Shown in pieces: positions 9,668-18,868 of a stretch of DNA of 64,000 bases. The notes beneath the pieces were generated by a model. That model did not search any database. It saw nothing but the letters and a program-made list of their open reading frames with translations, and was not told where the DNA came from. This DNA comes from Bacteroidota bacterium (GTDB lineage Bacteria; Bacteroidota; Bacteroidia; Chitinophagales; Chitinophagaceae), in NCBI GenBank assembly GCA_028875875.1, contig JAGWUV010000001.1, positions 62,001 through 126,000 of the forward strand. The letters are read 5' to 3'. A program made the position numbers and the translations under genes. The stretch's first letter is position 1; each line of letters begins with the position of its first letter.

Positions 9668-10600
9668 ATGAGTGTGAGAGAATACAACCGTAGTAAAAAG
9701 CCATTATTGGGAGAAAGCGATAATGCATTGGTAATGCTGGTTGCCATTAATGCGATTGTATTTGTATTACTTAACTTCCTGAAGATCGTTTATTTTCTTT
9801 CTTACGATAGCAACGCTACCGCAGAAACATTTTTCAACAGGCAAATTCTCGACTGGTTTATACTTCCCGCTTCCTTCGATAAGCTGGTAACAAGGCCATG
9901 GACGATTCTTACCTGTATGATCTCCAATTATAGTATCTGGGGATTGATCAGCACTTTGCTTTGGTTGTGGGGCTTTGGCTATATTTTGCAAGACCTGGCA
10001 GGTAATAAAATCATGTTCCCTCTATATATCTATGGTGGTGTGGCAGGATCTGTTTTCTTTTTACTGGGTATGAATTTTATTCCAGCACTCCATCAGAATA
10101 TTGACCTGGCACCCGCTTTTATGGGAAGTGGGGCGGCGGTAATGGCTATTGCTGTGGCAGCAACTACTATAGCGCCGGATTACAGGATATTTCCTCTGAT
10201 CAACGGGGGTATTCCCTTGTGGGTGCTTACACTTATTTTCGTAGCCATTGATTACGCAACCATTGCCAGTGCCAGCGGCGGTTATGCATTAGCACACCTG
10301 GCAGGTGGTTTCATCGGTTTTGTTTATATACGACAGTTGAGAAAAGGTATCGATATTGGTGCATGGATGCACCAGTTGGTAACATGGTTTGATAACCTGT
10401 TCAATCCTGAAAAAAAGCAAGCCGGAACTTCCAGGGATCGTCTCTTTTACAAATCTATCGGTAAGCCCTACCAGAAAACACCGAATGTAACGCAGCAAAG
10501 GCTGGATGATATTCTCGATAAAATCAACCAGCAAGGCTATCATATGCTTACAGACGAAGAAAAAGAATTTTTAAAACGAGCCAGTAAAGAAGAATTATAA
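9668..10600 (+). CDS. Divergent rhomboid-family membrane protein (rhomboid 2)
   Basis: 310-residue paralog of the preceding gene with a ~85-residue hydrophilic C-terminal tail rich in Lys/Glu. The catalytic pair is kept: Ser154 in FMGSGAAVMA and His210 in ALAHLAGG. The TM2 oxyanion region is not: where rhomboid 1 has HGGFDHIFSN, this protein has NYSIWGLIST, so Asn76 aligns with Thr96 and the histidines are lost. It could be a slow or specialised protease, or a non-catalytic partner of rhomboid 1. Family assignment is secure; activity is uncertain. It lies 27 bp before the first EEP gene. Confidence 0.85.
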   Translation: MSVREYNRSKKPLLGESDNALVMLVAINAIVFVLLNFLKIVYFLSYDSNATAETFFNRQILDWFILPASFDKLVTRPWTILTCMISNYSIWGLISTLLWLWGFGYILQDLAGNKIMFPLYIYGGVAGSVFFLLGMNFIPALHQNIDLAPAFMGSGAAVMAIAVAATTIAPDYRIFPLINGGIPLWVLTLIFVAIDYATIASASGGYALAHLAGGFIGFVYIRQLRKGIDIGAWMHQLVTWFDNLFNPEKKQAGTSRDRLFYKSIGKPYQKTPNVTQQRLDDILDKINQQGYHMLTDEEKEFLKRASKEEL

Positions 10601-10627
10601 CTGTAGTGCTCGTATTTTTCATATGAG

Positions 10628-11746
10628 ATGGTCACGATCAAAAAGATAACCCTGATTTTTTTTGTACTGGTAGCAATAGCCTACTTGCTTTCCTGCTTAA
10701 CGCCTTATGTCAATCCGGTTCAATATTGGCCCTTCACTTTTCTGGCCCTGGGTTTTCCTTTCCTGCTGGCGGGCATGCTAATATTATTACCCGTTTCTTT
10801 TTTTGTTTATGGAAAGAAAGGATGGATCTGGCTGCTGTTAATTGTATTAGGATATAAAAATATCAGCAGCACATTGGGCTTCCACATTTTCAATAGTTTT
10901 TCTATGAATGAGAAGAAAGGAAGCTTTAGGTTATTATCATGGAATGTATGCAACTTCAGGAATAACCAGGCTTCAGCAGATTCAGCCGGATCGCAGCGCA
11001 GGCAAATGCTTGCATTTATTAAAGAGGCCAAAGCCGATGTATTATGCTTACAGGATTTTTCTGAGTATACCGGCTCGGGATACAGGCATAATATTTCTTT
11101 TATCAAAGATTCTTTAGGTTATCCTTATGTCTTCTTCTCAAAAGATTTTGCTTACAACGTTGCAGATGGAGAAGAACAATATGGAACCATCATCTTCTCA
11201 AAATTCCCCATCATTGATTCGGGAAGAATTGTTTTTCCCAACGAGGCTTCAACTGAAGCATTGTCTTTTGCAGATGTTCTCATCCACAATCAAAAGATAA
11301 GGTTTTACAATGCACACCTTCGTTCCATGGAAATTCATACCAAAGCACTGGAATTAGACCCTGCAGAAGTGAGCTTTTTACAAACCGATACAGCATTGAT
11401 ACTGCACAAAAGCACATTCAAAAAACTTAAGCATTTTGATGCACTGCATGTTGAACAGGCCAAAACCATTCGCTCTGTGTTAGATACCACTTCTGTCCCC
11501 TTTATTTACTGTTCTGATATGAACTCGGTTCCTGCCACCTACGTGTATCACTACATCAGCAAAGGATTAGATGATGCCTTTACAAAAACAGACTGGGGCC
11601 TGGGAACCACCTATGATAGTATTTCACCTACATTACGTATAGATGTTACTTTGCTTAAAAAACCTTTGCAACCTGTACAACACCATACGCCGCATTTACA
11701 TTTGTCTGATCACTTTCCCAACCTTGTAGACATCGCCTTGCCATAA
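10628..11746 (+). CDS. Membrane-anchored endonuclease/exonuclease/phosphatase (EEP) family protein 1
   Basis: 372 residues. The first ~95 form three hydrophobic segments (ITLIFFVLVAIAYLLSCL, FTFLALGFPFLLAGML, WIWLLLIVLGY). An EEP domain follows: LLSWNVCNFRN (metal-binding Asn), ADVLCLQDFSE (Glu replaced by Asp in QDF), FYNAHLRS, YCSDMNSVPATY, and the C-terminal SDHFP His. EEP enzymes hydrolyse phosphodiesters in nucleic acids, phospholipids or sphingolipids; membrane anchoring favours a lipid or envelope substrate here, but that is inference. It pairs with a paralog 17 bp downstream. Confidence 0.82.
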   Translation: MVTIKKITLIFFVLVAIAYLLSCLTPYVNPVQYWPFTFLALGFPFLLAGMLILLPVSFFVYGKKGWIWLLLIVLGYKNISSTLGFHIFNSFSMNEKKGSFRLLSWNVCNFRNNQASADSAGSQRRQMLAFIKEAKADVLCLQDFSEYTGSGYRHNISFIKDSLGYPYVFFSKDFAYNVADGEEQYGTIIFSKFPIIDSGRIVFPNEASTEALSFADVLIHNQKIRFYNAHLRSMEIHTKALELDPAEVSFLQTDTALILHKSTFKKLKHFDALHVEQAKTIRSVLDTTSVPFIYCSDMNSVPATYVYHYISKGLDDAFTKTDWGLGTTYDSISPTLRIDVTLLKKPLQPVQHHTPHLHLSDHFPNLVDIALP

Positions 11747-11763
11747 TTCTTTACATTTATAGC

Positions 11764-12861
11764 ATGGCAAAAAGCGTGGTAAGAAGAGCTGTTAAAATAT
11801 TTTTTATCTCCCTGAATGCAGTGGTGATGGTTCTTTTTTTAATGGCTTGTGCCGGGTCATGGTTAGGGCCTGGTTGGTTTTCCTGGGTTGGTTTTACCGT
11901 TTTATCTATGCCTTATCTTATTCTCCTGCTTATTCTCTCTATTATATTCTGGCTGCTGGCAAAACCAAGGTTTGTATTGCTTCCATTGATCACCCTGTTG
12001 GTAGGTTGGAAGCAGATATCAACATTATTTGCTTTTCATGCAAGGGCGGGCTTTTCAAAAGCGCCGCTGAGCTTACGAATTGCCGACTGGAATGTGCAGG
12101 GTTTCAATGGCCTGTCTAAGAACAAGGAAACCAAAAAACATATCCGCGAATCAATTGCTAAAACGCTTGTGCAGTTAAGGCCCGATATTATTTGCCTGCA
12201 GGAGTTCAACCATTCGGAACAGAATAATTTAGGCGATAATATTGGCTTGCTCAACCAGCAATACCCTTATCATTTTTTCTCAAAGGATTATATCAGAAAG
12301 AACGGCTATCGTTCGGGCTGCATCATTTTTTCCAAATACCCGATCATAGATTCCGGAAAAGTAAAATATCCATTGGCTGAAAGTTTAATTTATGCTGATG
12401 TAGTTCGTGGTCCCGATACATTGCGCATTTTTACCACGCATTTACAATCATACCAGTTTAAGAAGGAAGATTATGATGATATGGAAAAGATCAAGGAGGA
12501 TGAATCGCTGGTTGCATCGAGAAATATCTTTATGAAGATGAACACCGCTTTTAAAAGAAGAGGCATACAGGCACAGATCGTAAGATCGGCACTGAATGAA
12601 AGTCCTTATCCTTCCATCATCTGCGGCGATTTTAATGACGTGCCCAATAGTTATACCTACTGGCATATCCGCGGAGAGAGAAAAGATGCTTTCCTGGAAA
12701 AAGATTTTGGGCTGGGCAGGTCGTTCATTTCTTTATCACCCACACTCCGCATCGATTATATTATGCCCGATCCTTCTTTTGATGTGCTTCAGTTTGATAT
12801 GGTGGATGAAGACCTAAGCGATCACATTATGCTGGTAACAGATCTCCGGTTGAAAAAATAA
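11764..12861 (+). CDS. Membrane-anchored endonuclease/exonuclease/phosphatase (EEP) family protein 2
   Basis: 365-residue tandem paralog of the previous gene with the same plan: three N-terminal hydrophobic segments (~15-95), then the EEP domain. Motifs are closer to consensus: IADWNVQGFNG, PDIICLQEFNHS with the metal-ligand Glu, FTTHLQS, ICGDFNDVPNSY with catalytic Asp/Asn, LRIDYIM, and LSDHIML with the catalytic His. This is therefore the better candidate for full activity of the pair. It lies at the end of the rhomboid-EEP gene run; a 135-bp gap separates it from cysS. Confidence 0.85.
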   Translation: MAKSVVRRAVKIFFISLNAVVMVLFLMACAGSWLGPGWFSWVGFTVLSMPYLILLLILSIIFWLLAKPRFVLLPLITLLVGWKQISTLFAFHARAGFSKAPLSLRIADWNVQGFNGLSKNKETKKHIRESIAKTLVQLRPDIICLQEFNHSEQNNLGDNIGLLNQQYPYHFFSKDYIRKNGYRSGCIIFSKYPIIDSGKVKYPLAESLIYADVVRGPDTLRIFTTHLQSYQFKKEDYDDMEKIKEDESLVASRNIFMKMNTAFKRRGIQAQIVRSALNESPYPSIICGDFNDVPNSYTYWHIRGERKDAFLEKDFGLGRSFISLSPTLRIDYIMPDPSFDVLQFDMVDEDLSDHIMLVTDLRLKK

Positions 12862-12996
12862 AGCTTATTTTCGCCTTCTATGCAATTCATTCAACTTTCT
12901 GTTTTCTGTTGTTGTTGCTAAGGCAGCTATTTCTACTTTTGTGCCGCAGTGCACTTACAAAACTTTGCATTTCACAATTAAGTACAACAAACAACT

Positions 12997-14499
12997 ATGT
13001 CTCTAAAAGTTTATAATTCGCTCACACGAAAAAAAGAAGTTTTTCAATCCATCACACCCGGACTGGTAGGTATGTATGTATGCGGTCCTACGGTCAGCGG
13101 CGAAAGTCACCTGGGCCATGCAAGGCCCTATATCACTTTCGATGTGTTGTACCGTTATTTAACACACCTGGGTTTTAAAGTGCGTTATGTACGAAACATC
13201 ACCGATGCCGGGCACTTTGAAGAAGAAGGCCGTGAAGCGGAAGATAAGATCAGTAAAAAAGCAGTACTCGAAAAATTGGAGCCCATGGAGCTGGTGCAGA
13301 AATACACCAACCTGTTTCATTGGGCCATGAAGCAATTCAACAACATTGAACCAAGTATAGAACCTACGGCCACAGGACATATTGTTGAGCAGATCAACAT
13401 GATAGAAGAAATTATAAAAGATGGGTATGCGTATGAGGTGAATGGCTCCGTTTATTTTGATGTAGAAAAATATCATAAAGATTATGCTGCCAAAGGCTTG
13501 CCTTATGGTATGCTGAGTGGAAGAAATATTGAAGAACAACTGGAGTCTACCCGTGAGTTGGATAACCAGGATGAGAAAAAGAACAAGAATGATTTTGCCC
13601 TGTGGAAGAATGCACCGCCGGAACATATCATGCGTTGGAAAAGCCCATGGGGAGAAGGTTTCCCGGGATGGCATATTGAGTGCTCGGCAATGAGCACTAA
13701 ATATTTGGGAGAAGAATTTGATATTCATGGCGGGGGAATGGACCTTCAGTTTCCGCACCATGAATGTGAGATTGCACAAAGTACTGTTTGCAATCATAAA
13801 ACCCCGGCCCGTTATTGGATGCACAATAACATGATCACTATTAATGGCCGAAAAATGGGTAAGAGCTATAATAATGTAATCAAGCTAACTGAGTTGTTCA
13901 GTGGCAACCATCCTTTGTTGCAGCAGGCCTATCATCCCATGACCATCCGTTTCTTCATCCTGCAAACACATTACAGGTCAACCTTAGATTTTAGTAATGA
14001 AGCTTTACAAGCTGCAGAAAAAGGATTGAAACGTTTATGGGAAGCCTATGAGAACCTTCGGAAATTGCAGGTAACAGCTGCACAATCATCGGATACAGAG
14101 CTTGAGCAAAAAGTACTGAAACTGGCGAATGAGTTTGAAGCATTTATGAACGATGATATAAGCACTGCTAAAGTGCTGGCCAATATGTTTGAACTGGTAC
14201 CCGTGATTAATGGAATAAAAAACCAGCAAATAGCAGCCGATGCATTGAGTACAACAGTAATAAGCAACCTGCAACAACAATTTAAACTTTACCTGGAAGA
14301 TATTTTTGGGTTAACAGCCATGCAGGCTAATGATGATGGAAAATTAGGCGGCGTATTACAATTGCTCATCAACATTCGTAAAGAAGCCAAAGTCAGGAAA
14401 GATTTTGTTACCAGTGATAAGATCAGAAACGAACTGGCAGCCTTAGGTATTCAGCTGAAAGATGAAAAAGATGGATCGATGAGTTATACCATCCTTTAA
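12997..14499 (+). CDS. cysS: Cysteinyl-tRNA synthetase
   Basis: Class I aminoacyl-tRNA synthetase charging tRNA-Cys, 500 residues. The zinc/HIGH region reads [19 protein letters not shown] (HIGH variant HLGH at ~38-41). The second zinc ligands lie in GWHIECSAM and [11 protein letters not shown], and the KMSKS loop is KMGKS at 286-290. A DALR-like C-terminal domain ends in the conserved [14 protein letters not shown] segment. The start ATG is at 12997. It is a monocistronic housekeeping gene closed by a strong terminator. Confidence 0.96.
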   Translation: MSLKVYNSLTRKKEVFQSITPGLVGMYVCGPTVSGESHLGHARPYITFDVLYRYLTHLGFKVRYVRNITDAGHFEEEGREAEDKISKKAVLEKLEPMELVQKYTNLFHWAMKQFNNIEPSIEPTATGHIVEQINMIEEIIKDGYAYEVNGSVYFDVEKYHKDYAAKGLPYGMLSGRNIEEQLESTRELDNQDEKKNKNDFALWKNAPPEHIMRWKSPWGEGFPGWHIECSAMSTKYLGEEFDIHGGGMDLQFPHHECEIAQSTVCNHKTPARYWMHNNMITINGRKMGKSYNNVIKLTELFSGNHPLLQQAYHPMTIRFFILQTHYRSTLDFSNEALQAAEKGLKRLWEAYENLRKLQVTAAQSSDTELEQKVLKLANEFEAFMNDDISTAKVLANMFELVPVINGIKNQQIAADALSTTVISNLQQQFKLYLEDIFGLTAMQANDDGKLGGVLQLLINIRKEAKVRKDFVTSDKIRNELAALGIQLKDEKDGSMSYTIL

Positions 14500-14516
14500 A
14501 ATCATTCTCCTCTTTT

Positions 14517-14563
14517 AAACATCGCTTATTAAAATCAGATTAGTAAGCGATGTTTCTTTTTTT
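14517..14563 (+). terminator. Intrinsic terminator of cysS
   Basis: 12-bp stem, arms AAACATCGCTTA (14517-14528) and TAAGCGATGTTT (14544-14555), followed by a T-run. It starts 18 bp after the cysS stop. Confidence 0.8.
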
Positions 14564-14685
14564 AACTGCCCCGCCTATTTTAACGCGATCGATTGCGGAA
14601 ATAAACTATTTTCATCATTAAATTTTAATCCGGTTGCGCATTTAATGGTGTTATTTTTGATAGTTATCAATTCAAATTTTTCTTC

Positions 14686-17100
14686 ATGTTACACATTAGG
14701 AAATTGCTTGCAGCAGCAGTAATATTTTTTTGCAGTACATCTTCTATTCATGCCCAGGTAATGGATTCGATACTGAATATTTACAGTGATCAGTACCTGT
14801 ATGAAAAAGCACATCTTCATTTTGATAAGGCTTTGTACAATAAAGGAGAAACCATTTGGTTCAAAGCTTACCTGATGGCTGGTTCTGACCTTTCTTATTA
14901 CAGTAAAAATTTCTATGCCGATTGGTACGATGCTTCTGGCAAGCTTCTTAGCCATACGGTATCACCTATTTTCCGCTCTTCTGCAAAGGGGCAATTTGTA
15001 GTACCGGCTAATTATACAGGATCTACTATTCATGTAAGAGCTTATACACAGTGGATGCTCAATTTCGATTCTGCTTTTTTATTCGATAAAGACATCGCGA
15101 TTTATCAGCCGGATTCAAAACCGAAAGCACCGGTGATCAATAAAACAACGCTCGATTTTTTTCCTGAAGGAGGCAATATTATTGAAGGGCTTACCAATCG
15201 CATCGCTTTTAAAGCGGTGAACCAGAACGGATTACCTGTGTATGTAACCGGCGCCATTAAGAACAGTAAGAATGTGTTGATCGATTCCTTTGCTGCCGAA
15301 CATGATGGCATGGGCTCTTTTTCATTGGATTATAAAAAAGGCGAAACCTATCATATTACCTGGATAGATGAATTTGGAAAAACAACCACCAGTAGTTTAC
15401 CTACGCCTAAACCTTCGGGTGTTGTAATGTCGGTTCAGGTGCCAAGAAGCGAGCAGTGTGCCGTGCTGGTAGAAAGAACACCTGATGTTCCCGATAATGA
15501 AAAAACATTATATCTCGCTGCACACATGAACCACCAGTTGGTGTATAAATCGAGAATCAACTTCAGCATTAAAACAAGCATAGTAGCTGAAATACCTACC
15601 ACAGATTTCCCAACCGGTGTTTTGCAAATAACCTTGTTCAATAGTGAATGGAGGCCAATTGCAGAAAGAGTGGTTTTTGTAAACAACTATCTGCACCAGT
15701 TCAATACAAAAGTTGAACCGGCGCAGGTAAGCCTTTCCAAACGCGGTAAAAACGTTATTGAGTTTTTTGTTTCAGATACAGCACTAACAAATATGTCTGT
15801 TGCCATTACCGATGCTGATGTGGCTACAGATACTAAAACAAATATTTATTCCGATCTGCTTCTATCAGGTGAAGTGAAGGGCTATATTCATAACCCGGCG
15901 TATTATTTTTCAAGTGATGCAGATAGTGTTGAACATAACCGTGACCTGGTGCTGCTTACACATGGTTGGCGCAGGTATAATTGGGATGAGATTTCTCAAG
16001 GCAAGCTACCTACGATCAAGTTTCCTAAAGATGATGATTACCTCCAGATCAAGGGAAAAGTTTTTGGTAATGCCTTTTCGCGTTCTCCTACTAAACCACT
16101 GTTAAATTTAATTGTGGTAGGGAAAGACAGTAGTAAACAGTTCATTATGATTCCTGTTGGAAACGACGGCTCATTTGATCAGCGAGGTATCTTCTTCTTC
16201 GATACTGTTAAACTCTATTATACTTTTAATGGAGATAAGAGATTGGTGGACCGAACTGATGTTACTTTTTCTAATGGCTTATTCGCCCTGCCCAATAACA
16301 ACAATTCTTTGGTAAGAACTACACCATTTGTTCCGCTCACCAATTGGAATGACAGCCTTGCTAAAATGCGGCTGAAATATTTTTATGATGAAAAACTGCG
16401 ACTTGAAAAACTGATGGCCTCAACTACTTTGCAGGAAGTGATAGTAAGGGCGAAAACAAAAAGCAAGCTGGAAGAACTAGATGAAAAATATGCGAATGGT
16501 TTGTTCAGCGGTGGTGATGGTTACCAGTTTGATGTGGGCTCCGATGTATTTGCACAAGGTGCTATGGATGTGTTTATGTATTTGCAGGGAAGGGTTCCCG
16601 GTTTACAAATCAATTATAATGGCGGTCAACCCACGCTTAGCTGGCGTAATAGCCCTACTTCATTGTTCCTTGATGAAATGCAGGCACAACCCGATCAGTT
16701 GCAATCTATTCCCATGACTGATATTGCTTACATTAAAGTATTTAGGCCGCCATTCTTTGGTGCAACAGGCGGTGCTCCGGGCGGCGCTATTGCTGTATAT
16801 ACAAAAAGAGGTAACGATGGCAAAAGAGTGTATAGCACTCCGGGAATGCCCACCACTATTCTGGGCGGTTATACCACGTATAAAGAATTCTATTCTCCCA
16901 ACTATGCCAATGCCCCTATGAATAGCGACCCTGATCTGAGAACTACACTGTACTGGAATCCTTATTTAATGACAGATAAGCGGAATCCAAGAACAAGGAT
17001 AGAGTTTTACAATAACGATGTAAGTAAAAAACTCAGATTGGTTTTAGAAGGAATGAATGCTGATGGAAAGATGACCAGGGTGGAGAAAATATTAGAGTAG
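14686..17100 (+). CDS. Exported MG2-like protein with a TonB plug domain but no beta-barrel
   Basis: 804-residue secreted protein. Signal peptide ~1-24 (ends SSIHAQ). The N-terminal segment YLYEKAHLHFDKALYNKGETIWF resembles the MG2 macroglobulin-type module that Bacteroidota pair with plug domains. The C-terminal region (~625-720) is a TonB-dependent receptor plug: MYLQGRVPGLQIN, LFLDEMQAQ, DIAYIKVFR, GGAIAVYTKRG. No 22-strand barrel follows, so it cannot be a complete transporter. It may be an accessory or signalling component; the function is unknown. It is monocistronic, between the cysS terminator and a strong terminator of its own. Confidence 0.8.
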   Translation: MLHIRKLLAAAVIFFCSTSSIHAQVMDSILNIYSDQYLYEKAHLHFDKALYNKGETIWFKAYLMAGSDLSYYSKNFYADWYDASGKLLSHTVSPIFRSSAKGQFVVPANYTGSTIHVRAYTQWMLNFDSAFLFDKDIAIYQPDSKPKAPVINKTTLDFFPEGGNIIEGLTNRIAFKAVNQNGLPVYVTGAIKNSKNVLIDSFAAEHDGMGSFSLDYKKGETYHITWIDEFGKTTTSSLPTPKPSGVVMSVQVPRSEQCAVLVERTPDVPDNEKTLYLAAHMNHQLVYKSRINFSIKTSIVAEIPTTDFPTGVLQITLFNSEWRPIAERVVFVNNYLHQFNTKVEPAQVSLSKRGKNVIEFFVSDTALTNMSVAITDADVATDTKTNIYSDLLLSGEVKGYIHNPAYYFSSDADSVEHNRDLVLLTHGWRRYNWDEISQGKLPTIKFPKDDDYLQIKGKVFGNAFSRSPTKPLLNLIVVGKDSSKQFIMIPVGNDGSFDQRGIFFFDTVKLYYTFNGDKRLVDRTDVTFSNGLFALPNNNNSLVRTTPFVPLTNWNDSLAKMRLKYFYDEKLRLEKLMASTTLQEVIVRAKTKSKLEELDEKYANGLFSGGDGYQFDVGSDVFAQGAMDVFMYLQGRVPGLQINYNGGQPTLSWRNSPTSLFLDEMQAQPDQLQSIPMTDIAYIKVFRPPFFGATGGAPGGAIAVYTKRGNDGKRVYSTPGMPTTILGGYTTYKEFYSPNYANAPMNSDPDLRTTLYWNPYLMTDKRNPRTRIEFYNNDVSKKLRLVLEGMNADGKMTRVEKILE

Positions 17101-17117
17101 CAGTTATAGCACGAAAT

Positions 17118-17154
17118 AAAAGTGGGTCACTCCTTAGGAGTGACCCACTTTTTT
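17118..17154. terminator. Strong bidirectional terminator after the plug-domain gene
   Basis: Perfect inverted repeat with arms of about 16 bp (AAAGTGGGTCACTCC / GGAGTGACCCACTTT), a short TTA-type loop, an A-run before it and a T-run after it. It lies 18 bp past the stop codon at 17100. Confidence 0.85.
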
Positions 17155-17190
17155 ATGCTTGTATTAGAACAGGAACCTGAAGACTGCGAT

Positions 17191-17210
17191 GCCCGTCTGA
17201 CCGAACGGGC
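17191..17210. repeat. Short GC-rich palindrome, possible REP-like element
   Basis: Arms GCCCGT (17191-17196) and ACGGGC (17205-17210) around CTGACCGA, with TG/CA and AGGC flanks that extend the symmetry loosely. It is markedly more GC-rich than the surrounding intergenic DNA and is distinct from the terminator 40 bp upstream. Whether it is repeated in the genome cannot be seen here. Confidence 0.35.
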
Positions 17211-17258
17211 AGGCAACAACTGTTGAACAGTATTGCTATTGTGGGTTACAAAAATCTA

Positions 17259-18566
17259 TTAATGCAATACCATACTGCTTTCCATATCTTCCAGCGCAAC
17301 CCCTTTTGTTTCAGGCATCAGCTTCCATACATAGATGAGTTGAAATACCATCATCACCGCAAAAAAACCGAAAATATAAGCGCCTCCTATTTTATTGGCG
17401 AAGTAGGTAAAGGTTTGTGAGATCAGTGCTGCAAAAAACCAATGCGTTAAAGAACCGAATGAAGTGCCTGCTGCCCGAACGGAATTGGGGAATATCTCTG
17501 AAATAAATACCCAGATAACAGAGCCCTGCCCAACAGCATGTGCAGCGATAAATAAAAATACAAACCAGGTAATACCACCATGTATGTAGCCCGCAAAAGC
17601 CAGAGCGGTGAGTGATAAGGAAACGATATAACCTATAGAACCGATAAACATCAGCGTTCTGCGGCCGCTCCTGTCGATCAGGTACCAGCCCAATATGGTA
17701 AATAAAAAATTGGCAATACCTATACCGGCGCTGGATAAAAAAGCAGCGCTTTTTGCCAGGCCGGCCATTTCAAAAACCCGTGGCGCAAAATAAATGATGG
17801 CATTAATGCCCGATAACTGGTTAAAGAAGGACAGTAAAAAAGCCAGTAACAGCGGTCTTGCAAACTTTTTAGAAAAGAGAAATTCTTTTTGGGTTTTATG
17901 GGTATGTTTTATTTCATGGATCAGCTGATCGGCATTGGCACCGCTTCGCTCAAACACTTTTCGGGCTTCAGTTTCATTGTTTTGATGCAATAGTAACCAG
18001 CGCGGACTTTCGGGTGTGAAGAACATCATCACGGAAAAGAATAAGGATGGAACAGCAATTAAACCCAGCATATAACGCCAGTCGTTATCTCCTCCAACAC
18101 CTTGCAATAGATAATTAAAAAAATAAGCCAGTAGTATGCCGCAAACTACGTTTAACTGGAAGGCGATACCCATTTTACCGCGATGCTGTGGCGGCGCTAT
18201 CTCGGAAATATACACCGGCGCCACCACTGAAGATGCACCGATGCTCAGTCCGCCGAGAAAACGGAAAGCCATAAAGGTGTACACATCATTCGCCATCGCA
18301 CTGCCAAGGGCCGAAATAAGAAAAACAAAGCCAATAACAATCAGTGTTTTTTTACGGCCGAACCTATTGGCAGGAATACTACCGCCGGCAGCACCGATGA
18401 TGGTTCCGTATAAGGCCATGGCAATGGCGGTACCATGCAGCAGGTCGCTTAAGTTCCATAAATGCTGTATCCGTTGTTCGGCCCCGGAAATATTGGCTAC
18501 ATCCATGCCGAATAGTAATCCGCCCAAGGCAACGGTTACAGACCAGAGTATCAGGTTTTTGTTCAT
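17259..18566 (-). CDS. Sugar porter family MFS transporter
   Basis: 435-residue, 12-TM proton-coupled or facilitative sugar transporter (SLC2-type). Signature motifs are GRKKTLI in the loop after TM2, RFLGGLSIGASSVVAPVYISEIAP with the sugar-porter GxxxGxxxxxxPxYxxEixP pattern, PESPRWLL before the central loop, QLSGINAIIYFAP in TM7, DRSGRRTL, and PETKG at the C-terminus. All are intact. The substrate is probably a hexose or pentose; no catabolic gene adjoins it. The upstream gap holds a LacI-operator-like sequence, suggesting sugar-responsive control. Confidence 0.92.
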   Translation of the reverse strand: MNKNLILWSVTVALGGLLFGMDVANISGAEQRIQHLWNLSDLLHGTAIAMALYGTIIGAAGGSIPANRFGRKKTLIVIGFVFLISALGSAMANDVYTFMAFRFLGGLSIGASSVVAPVYISEIAPPQHRGKMGIAFQLNVVCGILLAYFFNYLLQGVGGDNDWRYMLGLIAVPSLFFSVMMFFTPESPRWLLLHQNNETEARKVFERSGANADQLIHEIKHTHKTQKEFLFSKKFARPLLLAFLLSFFNQLSGINAIIYFAPRVFEMAGLAKSAAFLSSAGIGIANFLFTILGWYLIDRSGRRTLMFIGSIGYIVSLSLTALAFAGYIHGGITWFVFLFIAAHAVGQGSVIWVFISEIFPNSVRAAGTSFGSLTHWFFAALISQTFTYFANKIGGAYIFGFFAVMMVFQLIYVWKLMPETKGVALEDMESSMVLH

Positions 18567-18764
18567 ATGGTGTTGTTAGATGATGAGGGAAGGAAGTTGG
18601 TTATGTTATGAATAAATAGAATAGCAAGTTGATTTCATGGCAATCGTTTTGTATACGCTTTTGTTTTTGCGTAAGAACAGAGATGAGTGGTCATCTTCTG
18701 TTCAATGAATAAATATAAAAGAAAAGGATTGCTTATTTGAGTAAGACATGGTTGCGGATAAATT

Positions 18765-18778
18765 GGTAACGTTTGCAG
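18765..18778. promoter_or_regulatory. LacI-family-like operator upstream of the sugar porter
   Basis: Read on the minus strand it is CTGCAAACGTTACC, sharing the GCAAACGTT core with the perfect palindrome at 54133-54144. It lies about 200 bp upstream of the sugar porter start in a 302-bp gap that otherwise holds only the terminator at 18795. The right half is imperfect. Confidence 0.35.
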
Positions 18779-18794
18779 TGGAAATATTGGCAAT

Positions 18795-18828
18795 AAAAAA
18801 GAGACTGCTTCCAAGCAGTCTCTTTTTT
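18795..18828 (-). terminator. Intrinsic terminator downstream of the kdnB-like gene
   Basis: Perfect 16-bp arms (AAAAAAGAGACTGCTT / AAGCAGTCTCTTTTTT) with a 2-base centre, so the functional loop must open a few pairs. On the minus strand it lies about 40 bp beyond the stop at 18869 and ends in a T-run. Confidence 0.8.
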
Positions 18829-18868
18829 GAAAGTATGTAGGCTATTCATGCTTCTGCATGAGAAAAAT

